Notes: generated by a model from the sequence alone, not told the origin. A stretch of 64,000 bases of DNA from Macrothele yani (GCA_039090855.1 CM077013.1:137413240-137477239); one strand, 5' to 3'. Shown: positions 8,160-19,371, counted from the first letter of the stretch. Made by a program: numbers and translations.

Positions 8160-8680
8160 TAGTATGGGATAAGATCGATGGAATGGATCGCATTTCTATA
8201 TCCTTACCTTTGACCCCATTTCGTCCACATTGAATAGGGTTCGTCCCCTGTGGTCCCCTACCACATACTGAAGTTTCATCGAAATCGAACCATTTTTACG
8301 CAAGTTATGACGCATAAGGGCAATTTCATGCATTCCGCTCTTATGTCCTAACCTTTGACCCCACTTCACCCATTTTGAATAAGATTCGTCCCCAGGTGGT
8401 CCCCTACCACATACTAAAATTTCATTGAAATCGAACCATATTTACGCAAGTTATGATGCATACGGGCAATGGAGTGGATCCCGCTCCTATGTCGTGACCT
8501 TTGACCCCATTTGTCCCATTTTCAATAGGGTTCGTCCCCAGGTGGTCCCCTACCATATACTAAAATTTCATCAAAATCGAACCGTTTTTACGCCAGTTAT
8601 CGTGCGGACAGGCGGACGGACAGACGGACGAAGCTGGAGTATATACGCTTCTTCAACCTACGGTTGGAAAGCGTTAAAAA
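8160..8680 (+). repeat. HINE-A copy 2, second core array, microsatellite and terminal hairpin
   Basis: Three ~146-bp units are followed by a GGAC/AGAC microsatellite (8606-8630) and then a hairpin at 8645-8674, ACGCTT...GGTTGGAAAGCGT, with arms of about 13 bp. The same order of repeats, microsatellite and hairpin is present in HINE-A copy 3 (reversed) and in the unrelated HINE-B. This is the end structure reported for pearl/HINE elements in other animals. Confidence 0.65.
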
Positions 8681-8929
8681 TGATGAAATCCCTTTGAAAC
8701 GATTCTTTCCCTCGCGTGCAAGGATATTTTAATAACAAAATATATCACATTTGCTAGATTATTTAATGAATATATGCATTTTTTGTGGCAAAATGGTGTG
8801 AAATACGAAAGTGTACGTATCACGCTTGCTTACAGATTTAGCGGCATACATGTAAGAAGCCGCTGACGGTCTCTCCGTGACGCATTGCGAAACTGATGCG
8901 TGTAACTCGGGTCGTTCGTGCTTTACACT

Positions 8930-9290
8930 TTTCATAAAGAATAATCTTGATCTCCCACTGCCACCTACAACCGCATTAACAAGTTCGGGTACCAATGCCT
9001 TGGTATACTATAAAAATAATTTTGAAGGCTTGAAATCTGTTATCAATGAAACGGACAGAGACTATGCTTTCAGTTGAGATTGTTCAGTAGTTGATGAACG
9101 AAACTAGTTTAAAAACAGACTTGGCATACATAACTGCTAATTTAAGTTTCTCGAGTCGTTCCATAAAGAAATTAGAAATAATAACAAAACTACTGCCTAA
9201 AGAAGACCAGTCCCTTTTTAGGCTTCGCGTGATAACCTTATGTGAGGTCTCGATGTACTTAGGTACATGTTTCTCACGATAGACTTGGCC
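8930..9290 (+). pseudogene. hAT-like transposase fragment (possible)
   Basis: Two frames (8877-9077 and 9091-9282) read TNALVYYKNNFEGLKSVINE, then LKTDLAYITANLSFSSRSIK and KKLEI. This resembles the middle region of hAT-derived proteins, where 'W..A..YY...F..VK' is followed by 'L..NLAFI..NF..L...I.KLE'. No catalytic motif is in view, and stops separate the parts. I would not exclude a chance match. Flanks 8684-8929 and 9300-10330 hold nothing I recognise apart from a short CA run near 9958. Confidence 0.4.
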
Positions 9291-11277
9291 TATCAATTGC
9301 AAATTTGGCATGCATTTTCCTAAGGATATTATACAACACCAGAACCAGAATTATCGCAATCGGTCAATTAAATAATTTTGTATCAATTAATCAAGATTGC
9401 TGTCGATTTTGTTGACGTTTTCATTAGCAATTGTATTTATTATTTTAAGTGAGTACATTATTTAGTCATGACTCTAGTTCAAGTGGTTGTTGATATATAC
9501 AGTAAGGTATAAAGAAATACAAGCCATTATCTTCAGTGGTTTATGAGAAAAATGTTCCTAAATGTAGAAAACCACAACTTTTCAGGGGAGGCAAAAAACG
9601 AAGAAGACCTGTGACTAGAAGCCTCCCACGTCATACACCTTTTCCTTTGCTTTGTTGAATTTCAGTTTTCTGCTCGCCGTCTTTCTTTGCTTTCCCGCAC
9701 CTTATAGAATCTAGTTTTCCTTCTTCCCAGGATGACGACAGATATTCGACCGTCTCATGCTTGCTCAGATGTGACTGGGCACGCCTACTTGTGCAACTTG
9801 TACGCCTAATTTAGAACATTTTTTATCGCCTACAAATTATTTTCTGTTTATCAAGTGTCGTATACCATTCGATTCAGCACACTCTGTAGAAAAAAAAATG
9901 ACATAAAAATGTATTTTTCAGGATTGGTCACTTTAAAGAATTGCAGGATTTTGAAAAACACACACACACACATTCGGGTTCAAAAATTGGAGTGCTAAGA
10001 AATGAAATCATATGTCTGTTAGGAAAAAGCAAATTATGTGTATAGTTGCTCAAGTTTTATAAAGCCAGTTTGAACATGAAACTGATTGCTCAAGTGTTAG
10101 TGATATTCCCCTATGCAAAGCTGATTTTCTCTGATGTGGAATGATCATTTTCTCGGTACCTGTCAATATTTCGTGAAAATAGGCATAGATTTGTGGTGGA
10201 AAATCTAGAGATGACATTCGTAACGATGAATAACTTGTCCCATCCAGTGTATAGGTGTGATTAGTAAGCTGAGAACGAGCTTTATATTTTTATCACAGAA
10301 AATAGCTAGTTACATTATCGTTGGAAAATACACAGTCGAGTTACATTAGTATGACCACTTCCTACTTTTGACGTCAACAGCGGGTAGCCAATGAAAGAAG
10401 GCACGTGTCGTGAGCTCGCTTGAACGGTATATAAGTTGTCCGGTAGGCAATCTGAAAACACATCACCCGTTGCTGTCATGGATAAAATGAGCGATTTATC
10501 AGATTTGCAAAACAGGGTAATTATCGGCTTTCGGGCCAAGGGTGGCAGTACTTCTGAAACAGCGCAGGTTTTAAACTGATCGCGTGCTGCTGTGGTTAAA
10601 GTGTATCGTGATTACCATTGCGAATAAGCAAGGTGAAAACTGCGGAGCACCACGCGCCATCGATGTGAGAGGTGAACGTCGACTTCGAAGGTGCGTGAGG
10701 GCCGATCGACAAGCTACAGTGGAGCAACTCACTTGTCGAATGAATCAGGGGGCTACCGAAAGTGTGTCTAAAACGACAGTTCAGTGAATCCTGCTGCGTA
10801 TGGGGCTCCGATGCAGTCTGATGGTCACTGCACCTATGCTAACGAAGGTGCGTCAGCAGAAAAGGCTTACATTTGCACGACAGCATGGGAATTGGACCTC
10901 TGCTGATTGGCAAAGGATTGCCTTCTCTGATGAGTCACATTTTCTGCTTCATGGAACGGATGGACATTGGGGTATAAGGCGAGAAACATCGGAGAACAAA
11001 CACTCTTCAACCAATGCGGGAAGAACACAAACTGGTGGGTGCAGCGCTATGGTCTAGGGAATGTTTTCGTGGCATTCCCTGGGTCCACTCATACCAGTGG
11101 CACTAAGGCACTATGGCCCGAATTCGTTATGAATCTATCCTTGCAAACCACGTACACTCATACATGCTGATTGTCTTCCCTGGTGCGGATGGTATCTTCC
11201 AGAACGACAATGCGACGTGTCATACAGCTAGAAAAGTTCGAGAGTGGTTGGAATAGCATGATGAAGACTTCAAAGTA

Positions 11278-12557
11278 TTAGGTGTGCAACTTAATTCTCG
11301 GCCACAGACACGACACGTTGACAGCAAATTATAGCAAATCGAATACGTACCTAATCAGGGAAATAATCCCCGTCGTGTTGGATGCATTTGAGCCATCAGT
11401 CAGGGAGCTGCCGAATGCCACTGCGGAAAAACGAGGGCTGTTTCGAGTTGATGAAGTCATCAATACTTGTGTGGACCTCCTCGACAGAAGTGAAGTGCGT
11501 ATCACTCAGGTGATGTTGCAGGGAGCGAAAGAGGTGATAATCCGATGGAGCGAAGTCTGGAGAATACGCCGAGTGGGACAAAATCTCACATCCCAGGTCG
11601 GTGATCGTGTTTAAAGTCGTTTTCGCGGTGTGAGGGCGCGCGTTATCCCGAAGCAACAGGACCGACCTTCTCCCCTTGCCGGTGTACTGCCTTTTCGCCT
11701 CCAGTGGGTCAGTCACACGAATGAGTTGCTGGCAATAACGCTCAGCATTGACCGTTTCACCACGTTTGAGCAACCCGTAGTGAACGACACCGCGCTGATC
11801 CCACCATGTGCGCAGCGACAACTTCCTGCCATTGATGTTCGGTTTGGCGGTACTGGTGGTAGGTTGACCTGGATAAACCCAGGATTTGCGCCGCTTAGGA
11901 TTATCGTAGATGATCCACTTCACATCACAGGTCAAAATCTTGTGGAGGAAATCCTTCTTCTGGAATCTGGAGAGCAAACGACACAGCAACATCGTAGCGC
12001 CTAGACTTGTTCGCAGCTGTAAGTTGGTGGGGCACCCAACGGCCCTCCTTTCGAATCCGTCCAAGCTTGTGCAGGCGTTTTGCAATGGCTTGCCGTGTTT
12101 TTCCGAGTTCCTGACCGTGCTCTGACTGTGTGCGAAAGAGATCCGCGTCTAACAGGTGTTCCAGTTCCTCATCGTCAAATTTCTGTGGCTGTCCCGAACG
12201 TTCTGCATCACGGAGATCGACATTTCCCTGCTTAAAGCGCAGGAACCACTTCTTCTCGTACTGTAGGACACAGTAGTCTCATCCAAAGCAGCACAGATCA
12301 TTTTCTGGGCTTCCGCGGCACATTTTTTTCAGCTGAAACGCGAACAGGAGGCAGTGCCTCAAATGTTGCTTCTCGAACGACATTGCTTTTACCGTCAACT
12401 TTCGTTCCTTCTGTCACTAGAGTTGTGAGCGGTTACGGTTGCCTGGAAAGCTGTTGGATGGCGCTGCAATCAGCCATTATCGCGCACATCTATTTGCATT
12501 TGCCGACGTTCTATGATCGCTTACGGTTAGGAGCCGATAATTAAGGTGTACACCTAA
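11278..12557 (-). mobile_element. mariner, full length, nested in T1
   Basis: 1280 bp. The ends are TTAGGTGTGCAACTTAATT and, reversed, TTAGGTGTACACCTTAATT, with TA duplicated at 11276-11277 and 12558-12559. The mariner at 58.5 kb begins with the same TTAGGTGTG, so the two may be one family. Confidence 0.88.
11350..12383 (-). pseudogene. mariner transposase, several breaks
   Basis: Read leftward from ATG 12383 (MSFEKQHLRHCLLFAFQLKK). A frameshift follows near 12325. The long frame 12085-11396 covers WVYPG, then KLSLRTWWDQRGVVHY, LLRDNARPH and SPDFAPSDYHLF. The second and third catalytic aspartates are present. The first-site region reads LTCDVKW, close to the family's TGDEKW, so an aspartate is kept there. 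A TGA at about 11396, just after RQLPD, cuts the last ~15 residues (a likely CGA-to-TGA change). Its inverted repeats are intact at the outer ends, so it could once have been mobilised in trans. Confidence 0.85.
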
Positions 12558-12955
12558 TATTTCCTTGGTTTTCTAATTCCCCAGACGTAAACCTAATTGA
12601 GCATCTGTGGGACCACCTTGATCGTGTTGATCGCTCTATGGATCCTCCACCGCGCATCCTACAGCAGCTATCAGATGCATTGCAGTATGGCTCCACATAC
12701 CTGTTAACACCTTCCAGCAGCTTATTGAGTCACATCCGGCCCGTCTAGCTGCTGTCCGCGCCGCACACGGCGGTTACTCTGGATATTAGCTGGTGGTCAC
12801 ATTATTGTGGCTCGACCGTGTATGTTTTTGCTTTTAGCAAACGTTTTTTTATTTGTAGCCAATATGTTTCTGTTTATAGCAAATATTTTTGAAATTATTA
12901 GCATTATAAAAATAAATATTTCTCTGTTTTTTTTAGCACCTACAAGTCCGTTCTC

Positions 12956-13172
12956 TAGGCATCATGTACGCAATGGTAATCGACTCTTACAGGAGGACAA
13001 TACGCTTCCACACGGAGCTGTGGTGACTAGAACATTGTTAGAAGAGCATTCTGCGGAATCGTCCACTCTGGAATGGCATTCCGGTTCACCCGACATGTAC
13101 CCCGTGGAAAATCCTTGGAATGCTGTTCGAACTTTGCGTCCTCCACCCAAGAATGCGACGGAAATATGGTAG
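12956..13172 (+). pseudogene. Tc1-like transposase, catalytic C-terminal fragment
   Basis: One frame encodes RLLQEDNTLPHGAVVTRTLL, then LEEHSAE, SPDMYPVENPW and PPPKNATEIW. That is the second aspartate block (QEDN) and the glutamate block (PVENPW) of a Tc1-like enzyme, again with 36 residues between D and E. No inverted repeats are seen. 12822-12955 is AT-rich low-complexity sequence with repeated 'tttgtagcaaa'-like words. Confidence 0.7.
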
Positions 13173-13544
13173 TGGTGCATCATTCATTTGATCGTCACCT
13201 ACGGAACCTTATCAGGATTTAATGACGCAAAGCCTCGCTGTGTGACTGCACTTATCTTGGCTGAGTGGGCATTCGCGGGACTAGATAGGTATCCCATGAT
13301 TTCTTTCCACTCAGTGTATACTACAAAGGGCATAAAAACTGAGAGTAATTCCTTTTTTGAGTTGGCAACAGCGCGAAGGGGAAAAATAACCACGCAGATG
13401 ACTAACTGAATTAAGGAAGTACCTATGGCAACAGTTATTATCCGTTGCACACGACTCTGGTTTTGTTATTGCGAAGTTGTTTAAGGTGCGTCTGCATTTC
13501 GCAATACAGCTATGGAAGTGAGTGATTGAGCGTGAAGAAGTGAA

Positions 13545-14512
13545 ATGCGTTGTTCGATAACATTTTGCTGTCGTTCGGGTAAAACGGCTCCAGAAGTCGT
13601 TGATTTAATGAAAAAAGATTACAAATACAAATGTTTGGGTGAATCAACGATTTTAAGATGGCACCATGATTTCAAAAAAGGGCGTTTGTCGGCAGAACTT
13701 GCTCCTAGGCCTGATCGACCTGAAAGTGTTGTTACGGAGCGTATTGTTACCACTGTTTGGGCAATCCTGCGAGAAGATCGACAAATGACCTGTGAAGATA
13801 TATTGGCGTCAACTAATACTTCAAAAACGTCGGCACTCCACATTTTGCACGACAAATTACTGCTGCATCGTGTGTGTTTCAGATGGGTACCTCATCACCT
13901 AACGAGAGAACAATTGTCAGCCATGTCACAAGTGGAAACAAATTATTGCAAAGGATCCAGGCTTTCTAAATACAGCAAAAACGCCGAGGAAACATGAGTT
14001 CACTATTTTGGAACCCTCACGAAGCGCGCAACGAGTGTCTGGAAACACACAGGCTCGCCTCTTCCGAAAAAGTCCGCCAAACCAAATCACCTGGGAAGGT
14101 GATGAATATAATTTTCTTTGATCCTAAAGGTGTAGTCTACCAACATGCCGTTCCTCCACAAATTACAGTCAATGCTGAGTATTACATTTCAGTCTTGAAA
14201 CGTTTGCGACAACACATATGGATTAAACGTCCGAAACTGATGGCAAGTGGACCCTACAAAAACGCCCGCCCAAATGTGGCTGCTTGTGTTCAACAGTTTC
14301 TTGCAAAATGCGGTGCTGAAATCATGCAACAGCTTGCCTACAGTACTGACCTCGCTCCGTGAGATTTCTGGTTGTTTCTAACCATGAAGGAGAAGTTCCG
14401 TGGCGCAACATTTAACACAGATGCTGACGTTATTCAGGGGTCGCTAAAGCAGCTTCCACAAAATATCTTCGCCACATGCGTTGAAAAGTGGACTGAACGA
14501 TAGGACCGTTGC
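13545..14512 (+). pseudogene. mariner-type transposase, broken, catalytic residues lost
   Basis: Frames 13545-13997 and 13994-14362 plus a short continuation cover the N-terminal domain (GKTAPEVVDLMKKDYKYK), a linker HRVCFRWVPHHLT, and the catalytic core (FFDPKGVVYQHAVPPQ, then VNAEYYISVLKRL). The second aspartate block is degraded to GPYKNARPN, so the aspartate has become lysine. The third block is TDLAP-stop-DFWLF. A frameshift near 13990 and stops remove activity. The family product is about 340 residues. Inverted repeats are not evident, and it ends against the next mariner. Confidence 0.78.
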
Positions 14513-14535
14513 ATATAATCAGGGGAAAGATACTA

Positions 14536-15499
14536 GGAGTGTTCAAATGAAAAGGTACGAAACGACACTGTGGGTATAAATGAAGACTTTATTCAAAGTA
14601 TACACCAATGGCCGTAGCACAACGACCCCATTGATTAACGAACCGAAGGATTCCTTGTTCCCAGAATTTCTATGGCCGTGACGAGACCCAGTCCAGCACA
14701 GCGTCCTTGAGTTCGTCGTCCGAGTGGAAGCGCTTCCCTTTCAGATGTTTTTTCAGGGGACCAAACACATGGAAATCGCATCAACCTGTGACGATCCGCT
14801 CCAGGAAAGCGGGGTCTTCATGATACCGAAACAGATGTTGAAGTGCTAGCCTCATGCAGTTCCTTTTGCTGGTCGGTGAGCTGCTTCGGAACCCACTGCG
14901 CGCACACCTACCGATAACGCAACCTGTCGTGAACAATTGTCCACACTGTTCCAACGCGGACATCCACCTCCACCGCCAACATTCGCAATGTGACACGCCG
15001 ATCACCTCTCACTAGGTAGTCCACCTTGTCAATGAGATCGGCCGTGATGACTGTGTTTGCCTGGCCCGGTCTAGGGTCATCAACCAAGCTCTCACGGCCT
15101 GCACGAAAACGGGCACTCCATTTTCTCACTGACTTGTCGGACACACAGTCTTCCCCATATACGGTCACCATCCGGCGATGAATAGCCGCCGGTTTAACAC
15201 CTTCCACTGTCAGAAATCGGATAACGCCTCGCTGCTCCTCAATCGTCGAATTTTGCAATGTGAACGCCATCCTGTCCTCACACACGCTGCCGCGTCAATT
15301 GGACGGCGCTCTTTATAAGAGCCTCTGCTCTCTCCTGCGCATGCGGGCGCCCGCGCATGCTTCGATCCACGCCGGCGACTCCAATCGCATCCCTAGATGT
15401 GTCGCTACGTTCTCCCATAGCGGCATAGGCAAATATGTTAATGGTTACGTTCTTATGACAAAAGCATTATCGTTTCGTACCTTTTCATTTGAACACCCT
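14536..15499 (-). mobile_element. mariner deletion derivative (964 bp)
   Basis: The ends are GGAGTGTTCAAATGAAAAGG and, reversed, AGGGTGTTCAAATGAAAAGG, an inverted repeat of about 28 bp, with TA on both sides (14534-14535 and 15500-15501). The middle of the transposase is missing, making it a non-autonomous derivative. Confidence 0.85.
14588..15270 (-). pseudogene. mariner transposase with catalytic core deleted
   Basis: It starts MAFTLQNSTIEEQRGVIRFL at 15270 and keeps the helix-turn-helix half (IHRRMVTVYGEDCVSDKSVR, then KWSARFRAG and DDPRPGQ). It runs to ERIVTG at about 14797. After that a stop is followed at once by DFHVFGPLKKHLKGKRFHSD and the normal C terminus VYFE. The segment from the first catalytic aspartate to just before the third has been cut out. 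Only DNA binding could remain, so a repressor-like or passive role is possible but not shown. Confidence 0.82.
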
Positions 15500-15936
15500 T
15501 ATACTTTGAGAATGAATAACATATATTTTGCTGTACGTATATAGTATTTTTTCATTTTGTGTGATTTTACTCTCAGCGTTTATGGAACGGCAGTTGTACA
15601 ACTGAGCTGAGAAAAGGGAATGTTATTTTGGTATTTCTGGCAGATTTGCTTAGACTACGTAGGGTGCTGAAAAGTCTTCGGCATTTCCCCATTTCACATA
15701 CTCTTAGTCTGATAATGCTTTTGTCATATCAAAATTGATTTTTATCCATGTCTGACAAAGTATGAATAATTGTAGCCTTATTATTTCATTTTTTTTTTCG
15801 TTTGAAAGTCTGAAGTGACAATGATGCAAAACAGCACAGATTTTACCGCAAAAGAATGGCGAGCAGTGATGAAATATCTTTTCCCAAACAAATTTATGAT
15901 GAAATGTCGGTTATATTAGGTGATAAGTACACTGCC

Positions 15937-16040
15937 CCCACTGTGGTGCAGTGGTCTAAGCGCTGGTTTATGGCCATTCGTCTGTGAAGGTTTCGTGCTC
16001 GAATCCCATGAAGCATGGTGTTGTGTTTGCCTTAAAGCAA
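15937..16040 (+). mobile_element. SINE-A, 5' fragment (degenerate)
   Basis: 'cactgtggtgcagtggtcta' through 'cgaatcccatgaagcatggt' matches the tRNA-like head of the SINE-A family (A box GTGCAGTGG, B box GCTCGAATCCC). The SINE tail is absent. 15502-15936 shows nothing else recognisable. Confidence 0.6.
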
Positions 16041-16119
16041 AGTGAACGTCCGATGGGGAATTTTGACCTGTAAGGCGTACTTGCGCGAAACTCTTTGCTT
16101 CCGGTGCATTTTCGGGCAT

Positions 16120-17198
16120 CACAGAGCGAAGCGCCAGGCAGAGATCTAGTCTTGTGCGCGGTGTGGCCAGGCAGAGCACAAGCACTGGAACGTTTAAAAA
16201 GGAATGATTATAAGGTACCGCGCCAAGGGTGGAAGCATCTCAAAAACAGCAGATCTTGTGGGCTGTTCGCGAGGTGCTGTTGTAAGGGTGTACCAAGAAT
16301 GGACCGCTGGCACACCGAGTACCTCCCGACTACATAACTGTGGCGCCCCAAAGGCCATCGACCCCAGAGGAGAGCGTCGCCTCCGTCCACTGGAAAAGGG
16401 CAATCGACGCAAACAGTGCAGCAATTTACCATGAAAATGAACTCTGGGGCATCCAGGTACGTGTCCCCGACAACAGGAGAGCAAACCTTGTTACACATGA
16501 GTCGCCGGAGTCGACGCTGCGTCAAAGCGCCCATGTTAACCCTGGTCTATCGGCAATGACGCCTGCAGTTCACATGGGACTACTGTCGTTGAACAGTGGA
16601 ACAGTAGAAAAATGTTGCCTCCTCCGACGAATCGTGGTCTCTGATCCACAGAAGTGACGGGCAGTGGTAGATACGACGTCAGACACAGCAGAACCAACAC
16701 CTGAATACGCTTGTTGGTCAAGTACAGGCCGGTGGTCAGTGTGCATGTCTGTGGGATGATCTGGGGCCGCTGGTACTAGTGGATGAGTCCCTGAACGCCA
16801 ATGTCTATCTGCCCATCTTTGCTGACCACATGCATCCTTTCATGTTGAACGTTTACCCTGGTGGCGATGGCGTCTACCAATAAGAAAATGCGCCGTGCCA
16901 CGTCGCTAAGGGGATGCATGATTGGTTCCAGGAAAACGAGAGCGATGTCTCTATTCTTCCTTGGCCGGCGAAATCGCCCTACCTCAATCTCACAGAACAC
17001 TTGTGAAATTATTTGGATCGACTGGTTCGATGTGTCGACCCACAAATACGTCATCTCCGGGACCTCCGCGCTCTGCTGCACTCCGAATGGGCACGTGTAC
17101 CTCACGCAACCTTCCAGGGCCTCATTGCGTCCATGCCACGACGCCGTCTTGCTGCTTTCATCCGGGCCAAGGGTGGTTATTCTCCTGATACGACTGTG
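16120..17198 (+). mobile_element. Tc1-like element T3, 5' end missing
   Basis: The 3' end 'cctgatacgactgtg' plus TA (17199-17200) matches the T5 and T6 ends. The left end is lost; similarity to T6 begins near 'ggccaggcagag' at about 16165. Confidence 0.75.
16204..17198 (+). pseudogene. Tc1-like transposase of T3, heavily broken
   Basis: Fragments in three frames include IIRYRAKGGSISKTADLVGC (helix-turn-helix), a PRGERRLRPLEKGNRR linker, a first catalytic site region SDES (about 16628), and the tail LRALLHSEWARVP with ATFQGLIASMPRR. The second catalytic site reads stop-E-NAPCH where family members have DNAPCH. The glutamate block is YLNLTEHLW, so the final E survives. Stops and frameshifts are frequent. 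It is the same family as T4, T5 and T6. Confidence 0.75.
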
Positions 17199-17200
17199 TA

Positions 17201-17505
17201 GTTAAAGGATTTGGGGAAGGAGTGTCTGGCTGAGTGTCTGGAGTAAACAACCATTAGAAATAGGCTAGGAGATTTGGGTTAGTGCAGATCGAAGTCACAC
17301 AGAAGAGAGGTGAAAAGGGAGAGGAACAGACGCTCTTTATTTTATTACCGGGGGATCAATACCCAGGATCCGTCGGCTTAACGTGCTCGTAAGAAGCACG
17401 GCGGATGTTCAGTCGTTCAGACGTTTCTGCCTGCCCAGGATCGAACTGACGTTCCTTCCGTGAAAACCAGAAGAACTTACCACTAAGCCATACGCTACGA
17501 AATTC
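17201..17505 (-). mobile_element. SINE-B copy 1 (tRNA-derived)
   Basis: On the minus strand it starts with a tRNA-like head ending near 17500: A box TGGCTTAGTGGT and B box region CAGTTCGATCCTGG. The body shares 'cggcttaacg' and 'ttattaccggggg' with 56880-57183. It lies directly against the 3' end of T3. Confidence 0.65.
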
Positions 17506-18145
17506 TCTTTTTAAAGTGAAGTGATAAGGTTATACATGGGCCAGTAAAAAATATAAATAATGAGACATCTTTGAACCCAACGTTCGATTAAAAGAAACAT
17601 CCCATCAACACTCCTACGGCAATAGTTGTCGCAAATATGATAAGTGCGAAACCTAATCCCATTTCAAAGTGGGACCACGAAGGTCAAGTTATGCGCAAAC
17701 ATAATATACATAATATTGCTTCTATTAGCCTCTCCTTGGCAAATGTAAACACTCCCTCTTTCGGTGCATCCTGTTCGCACTGAAGGGGCTCTGACAACTG
17801 TCACATAATGGTGTGTTCATAACTCCGGGATTAGAGGAAATGCAATCACACACCCACCAACCCGCTTAGCCAGCGTGATGAGTTATGGCCAAACCCCCTA
17901 AAATAATTTCACAACTAGATGTCTGAAAGAAGGAAAGATTCCTGATATTCCTAACAATGCCGTACTGATCTTGCTACATTTTCAAAAAAGGTGACATTGA
18001 GGATCTCAGGCACTACAGACCCTTCAGTCTCCTATCAGTGGTTTCTAAAATCTTCACTAAGGTTCTTTCACATTGCTTGAAGGTAACACTACCCATAACT
18101 TAACCGACAAAATAAGCTGTGTTCGGGTGTGGCTACAGCACTATA

Positions 18146-19371
18146 CACTGAAGAGCAATTGAATTAGAGGCAGCTGGCGTTATGCAAATGTGGCGCTGTT
18201 GGCGGCCCTATAAACGGAAACGACATGACGTATGCAGCGATCCGACAATATAAGGAGTGATGCGACGGGAATCAGTAAGAGTCGGATGCAGTATGGGTAA
18301 GACGAAGGATCTAAGAGCATTTGATCGTGGGCAAATTGTCGGGACCCGACGAATGGTTCACTACATCTCGGAAGTCGTACAAGCACTAGGATTTTCACGA
18401 GCCACTGTGTCACGGGTGCACCGTGAGTACATCGAATCTGGTAAAACCATCCCTGCAAGTTCCAACTGCCGTGGACAACAGCATGTGGCTGAGCGGGGTC
18501 ATCGTTGGCTAGCTCCCATTGTAACAGCGGATAGACGGGCCACAGTGCAAGAAATCGCTCGGCAACTTAACCCTGGTGCACAAAAACGTGTAAGCAGCCA
18601 CACCATCCAGAACCATCTCCTCGCTATGGGGTGCAGAAGCCATCGTCCCAAGAGGGTACCGCTGCTGACCGCACATTAGTGGGTGCAAAGATTAGCATGG
18701 GAGCGGGAACATCGCCACTGGACCCTAGACATGTGGGAAAATGTTGCCTGGACTGATGAGTCGAGATTTACGTTGGTACATGCGGATGGAAGGATACGAG
18801 CACGGCGCAAACCACATGAAGCGATGGATCCTTCTTGCCAGCAGGATACTCCCCATACGATAAGCTAGTAGGGGTGGCATTATCGTATGGGGAATGTTTA
18901 CGTGGACTGAAATGGGACCCCTGGTACGTGTGGCATCCTCCCTCACAGGCCAACGTTAGCAGGATATCCTGGACGACCATTTGCTCCCGTTTGTGCGTCT
19001 TCAACATCCCACTGGGGACCTCATCCTGCAACAAGACAATGCACCGTGCCATCGCTCCCGAATTGAATCAGAATGGTTGGATGAACACTCCAACGACGTG
19101 ACCTCGCTTCCTTGGCCAGATAGGTCACCTGACCTCAATCCCATCGAGCACATCTGGGATGCCATCGAGAGATATGTTCGAGGCTCTGACCCCCTCTGTT
19201 AAATCTCCGTGAACTGTGGGAGCTTGTTCAGGGGTCGTGGATCCGTATGGCTTTCCAACGTTTCCGGTGTCTTGTCGAGTCCATGCCGAGACGAATCGCC
19301 GCCGTCATCAGGACGAAAAGTGGTGCTACACGTTACTAGACAGGTATATCTAATTCAATTGCTCTTCAGTG
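18146..19371 (+). mobile_element. Tc1-like element T7 (1226 bp), nested in RTE
   Basis: The ends are perfect 21-bp inverted repeats starting CACTGAAGAGCAATTGAA, with TA at 18144-18145 and 19372-19373. Removing it restores the RTE sequence 'acagcactagttcatatatc'. The perfect ends suggest a fairly young insertion. Confidence 0.92.
18293..19339 (+). pseudogene. Tc1-like transposase of T7 (36-residue D2-E spacing)
   Basis: It starts MGKTKDLRAFDRGQIVGTRR, chosen because the helix-turn-helix domain follows at once (FSRATVSRVHREYIESG). A stop lies near 18677 after LLTAH. The next frame gives WENVAWTDESRF with the first catalytic aspartate. A disturbed stretch at 18845-18895 contains a 14-bp inverted repeat. 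The last frame gives LILQQDNAPCHRSRIESEWL and SPDLNPIEHIWDAIERYVRG, keeping the second aspartate and the glutamate. The C terminus ends ...RTKSGATRY. Length without breaks is near the usual 345. Few lesions: one stop, one disturbed block and one frameshift after GSDPLC. Confidence 0.88.

Larger units (their letters stand above)
10478..12788 (+). pseudogene. Tc1-like transposase (36-residue D2-E spacing), split and broken
   Basis: The start MDKMSDLSDLQNRVIIGFRA (10478) is followed by an N-terminal helix-turn-helix with several stops. The first catalytic aspartate lies in FSDESHF (about 10930) and the second in QNDNATCH. The frame then runs into the mariner at 11277 and resumes at 12560 with SPDVNLIEHLW and RSMDPPPRILQQLSDAL. 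Counting across the insertion, 36 residues separate the second aspartate from the glutamate, where classical Tc1 has 34. Stops in the DNA-binding part and one in the linker make it inactive. It acts, in the family, as the cut-and-paste enzyme for its own inverted repeats. Confidence 0.82.
10331..12820 (+). mobile_element. Tc1-like element T1 interrupted by a mariner
   Basis: The ends are CACAGTCGAGTTACATTAG and, reversed, CACGGTCGAGCCACAATAA, with TA on both sides (10329-10330 and 12821-12822). Removing the 1282-bp mariner plus its TA leaves about 1208 bp, a normal Tc1-like length. The 5' part resembles T2 at 37366. Confidence 0.85.

Noticed and set aside
11282..12125. Plus-strand frames of 110, 124 and 71 codons
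   Set aside because: They are antisense shadows of the mariner transposase encoded on the minus strand.
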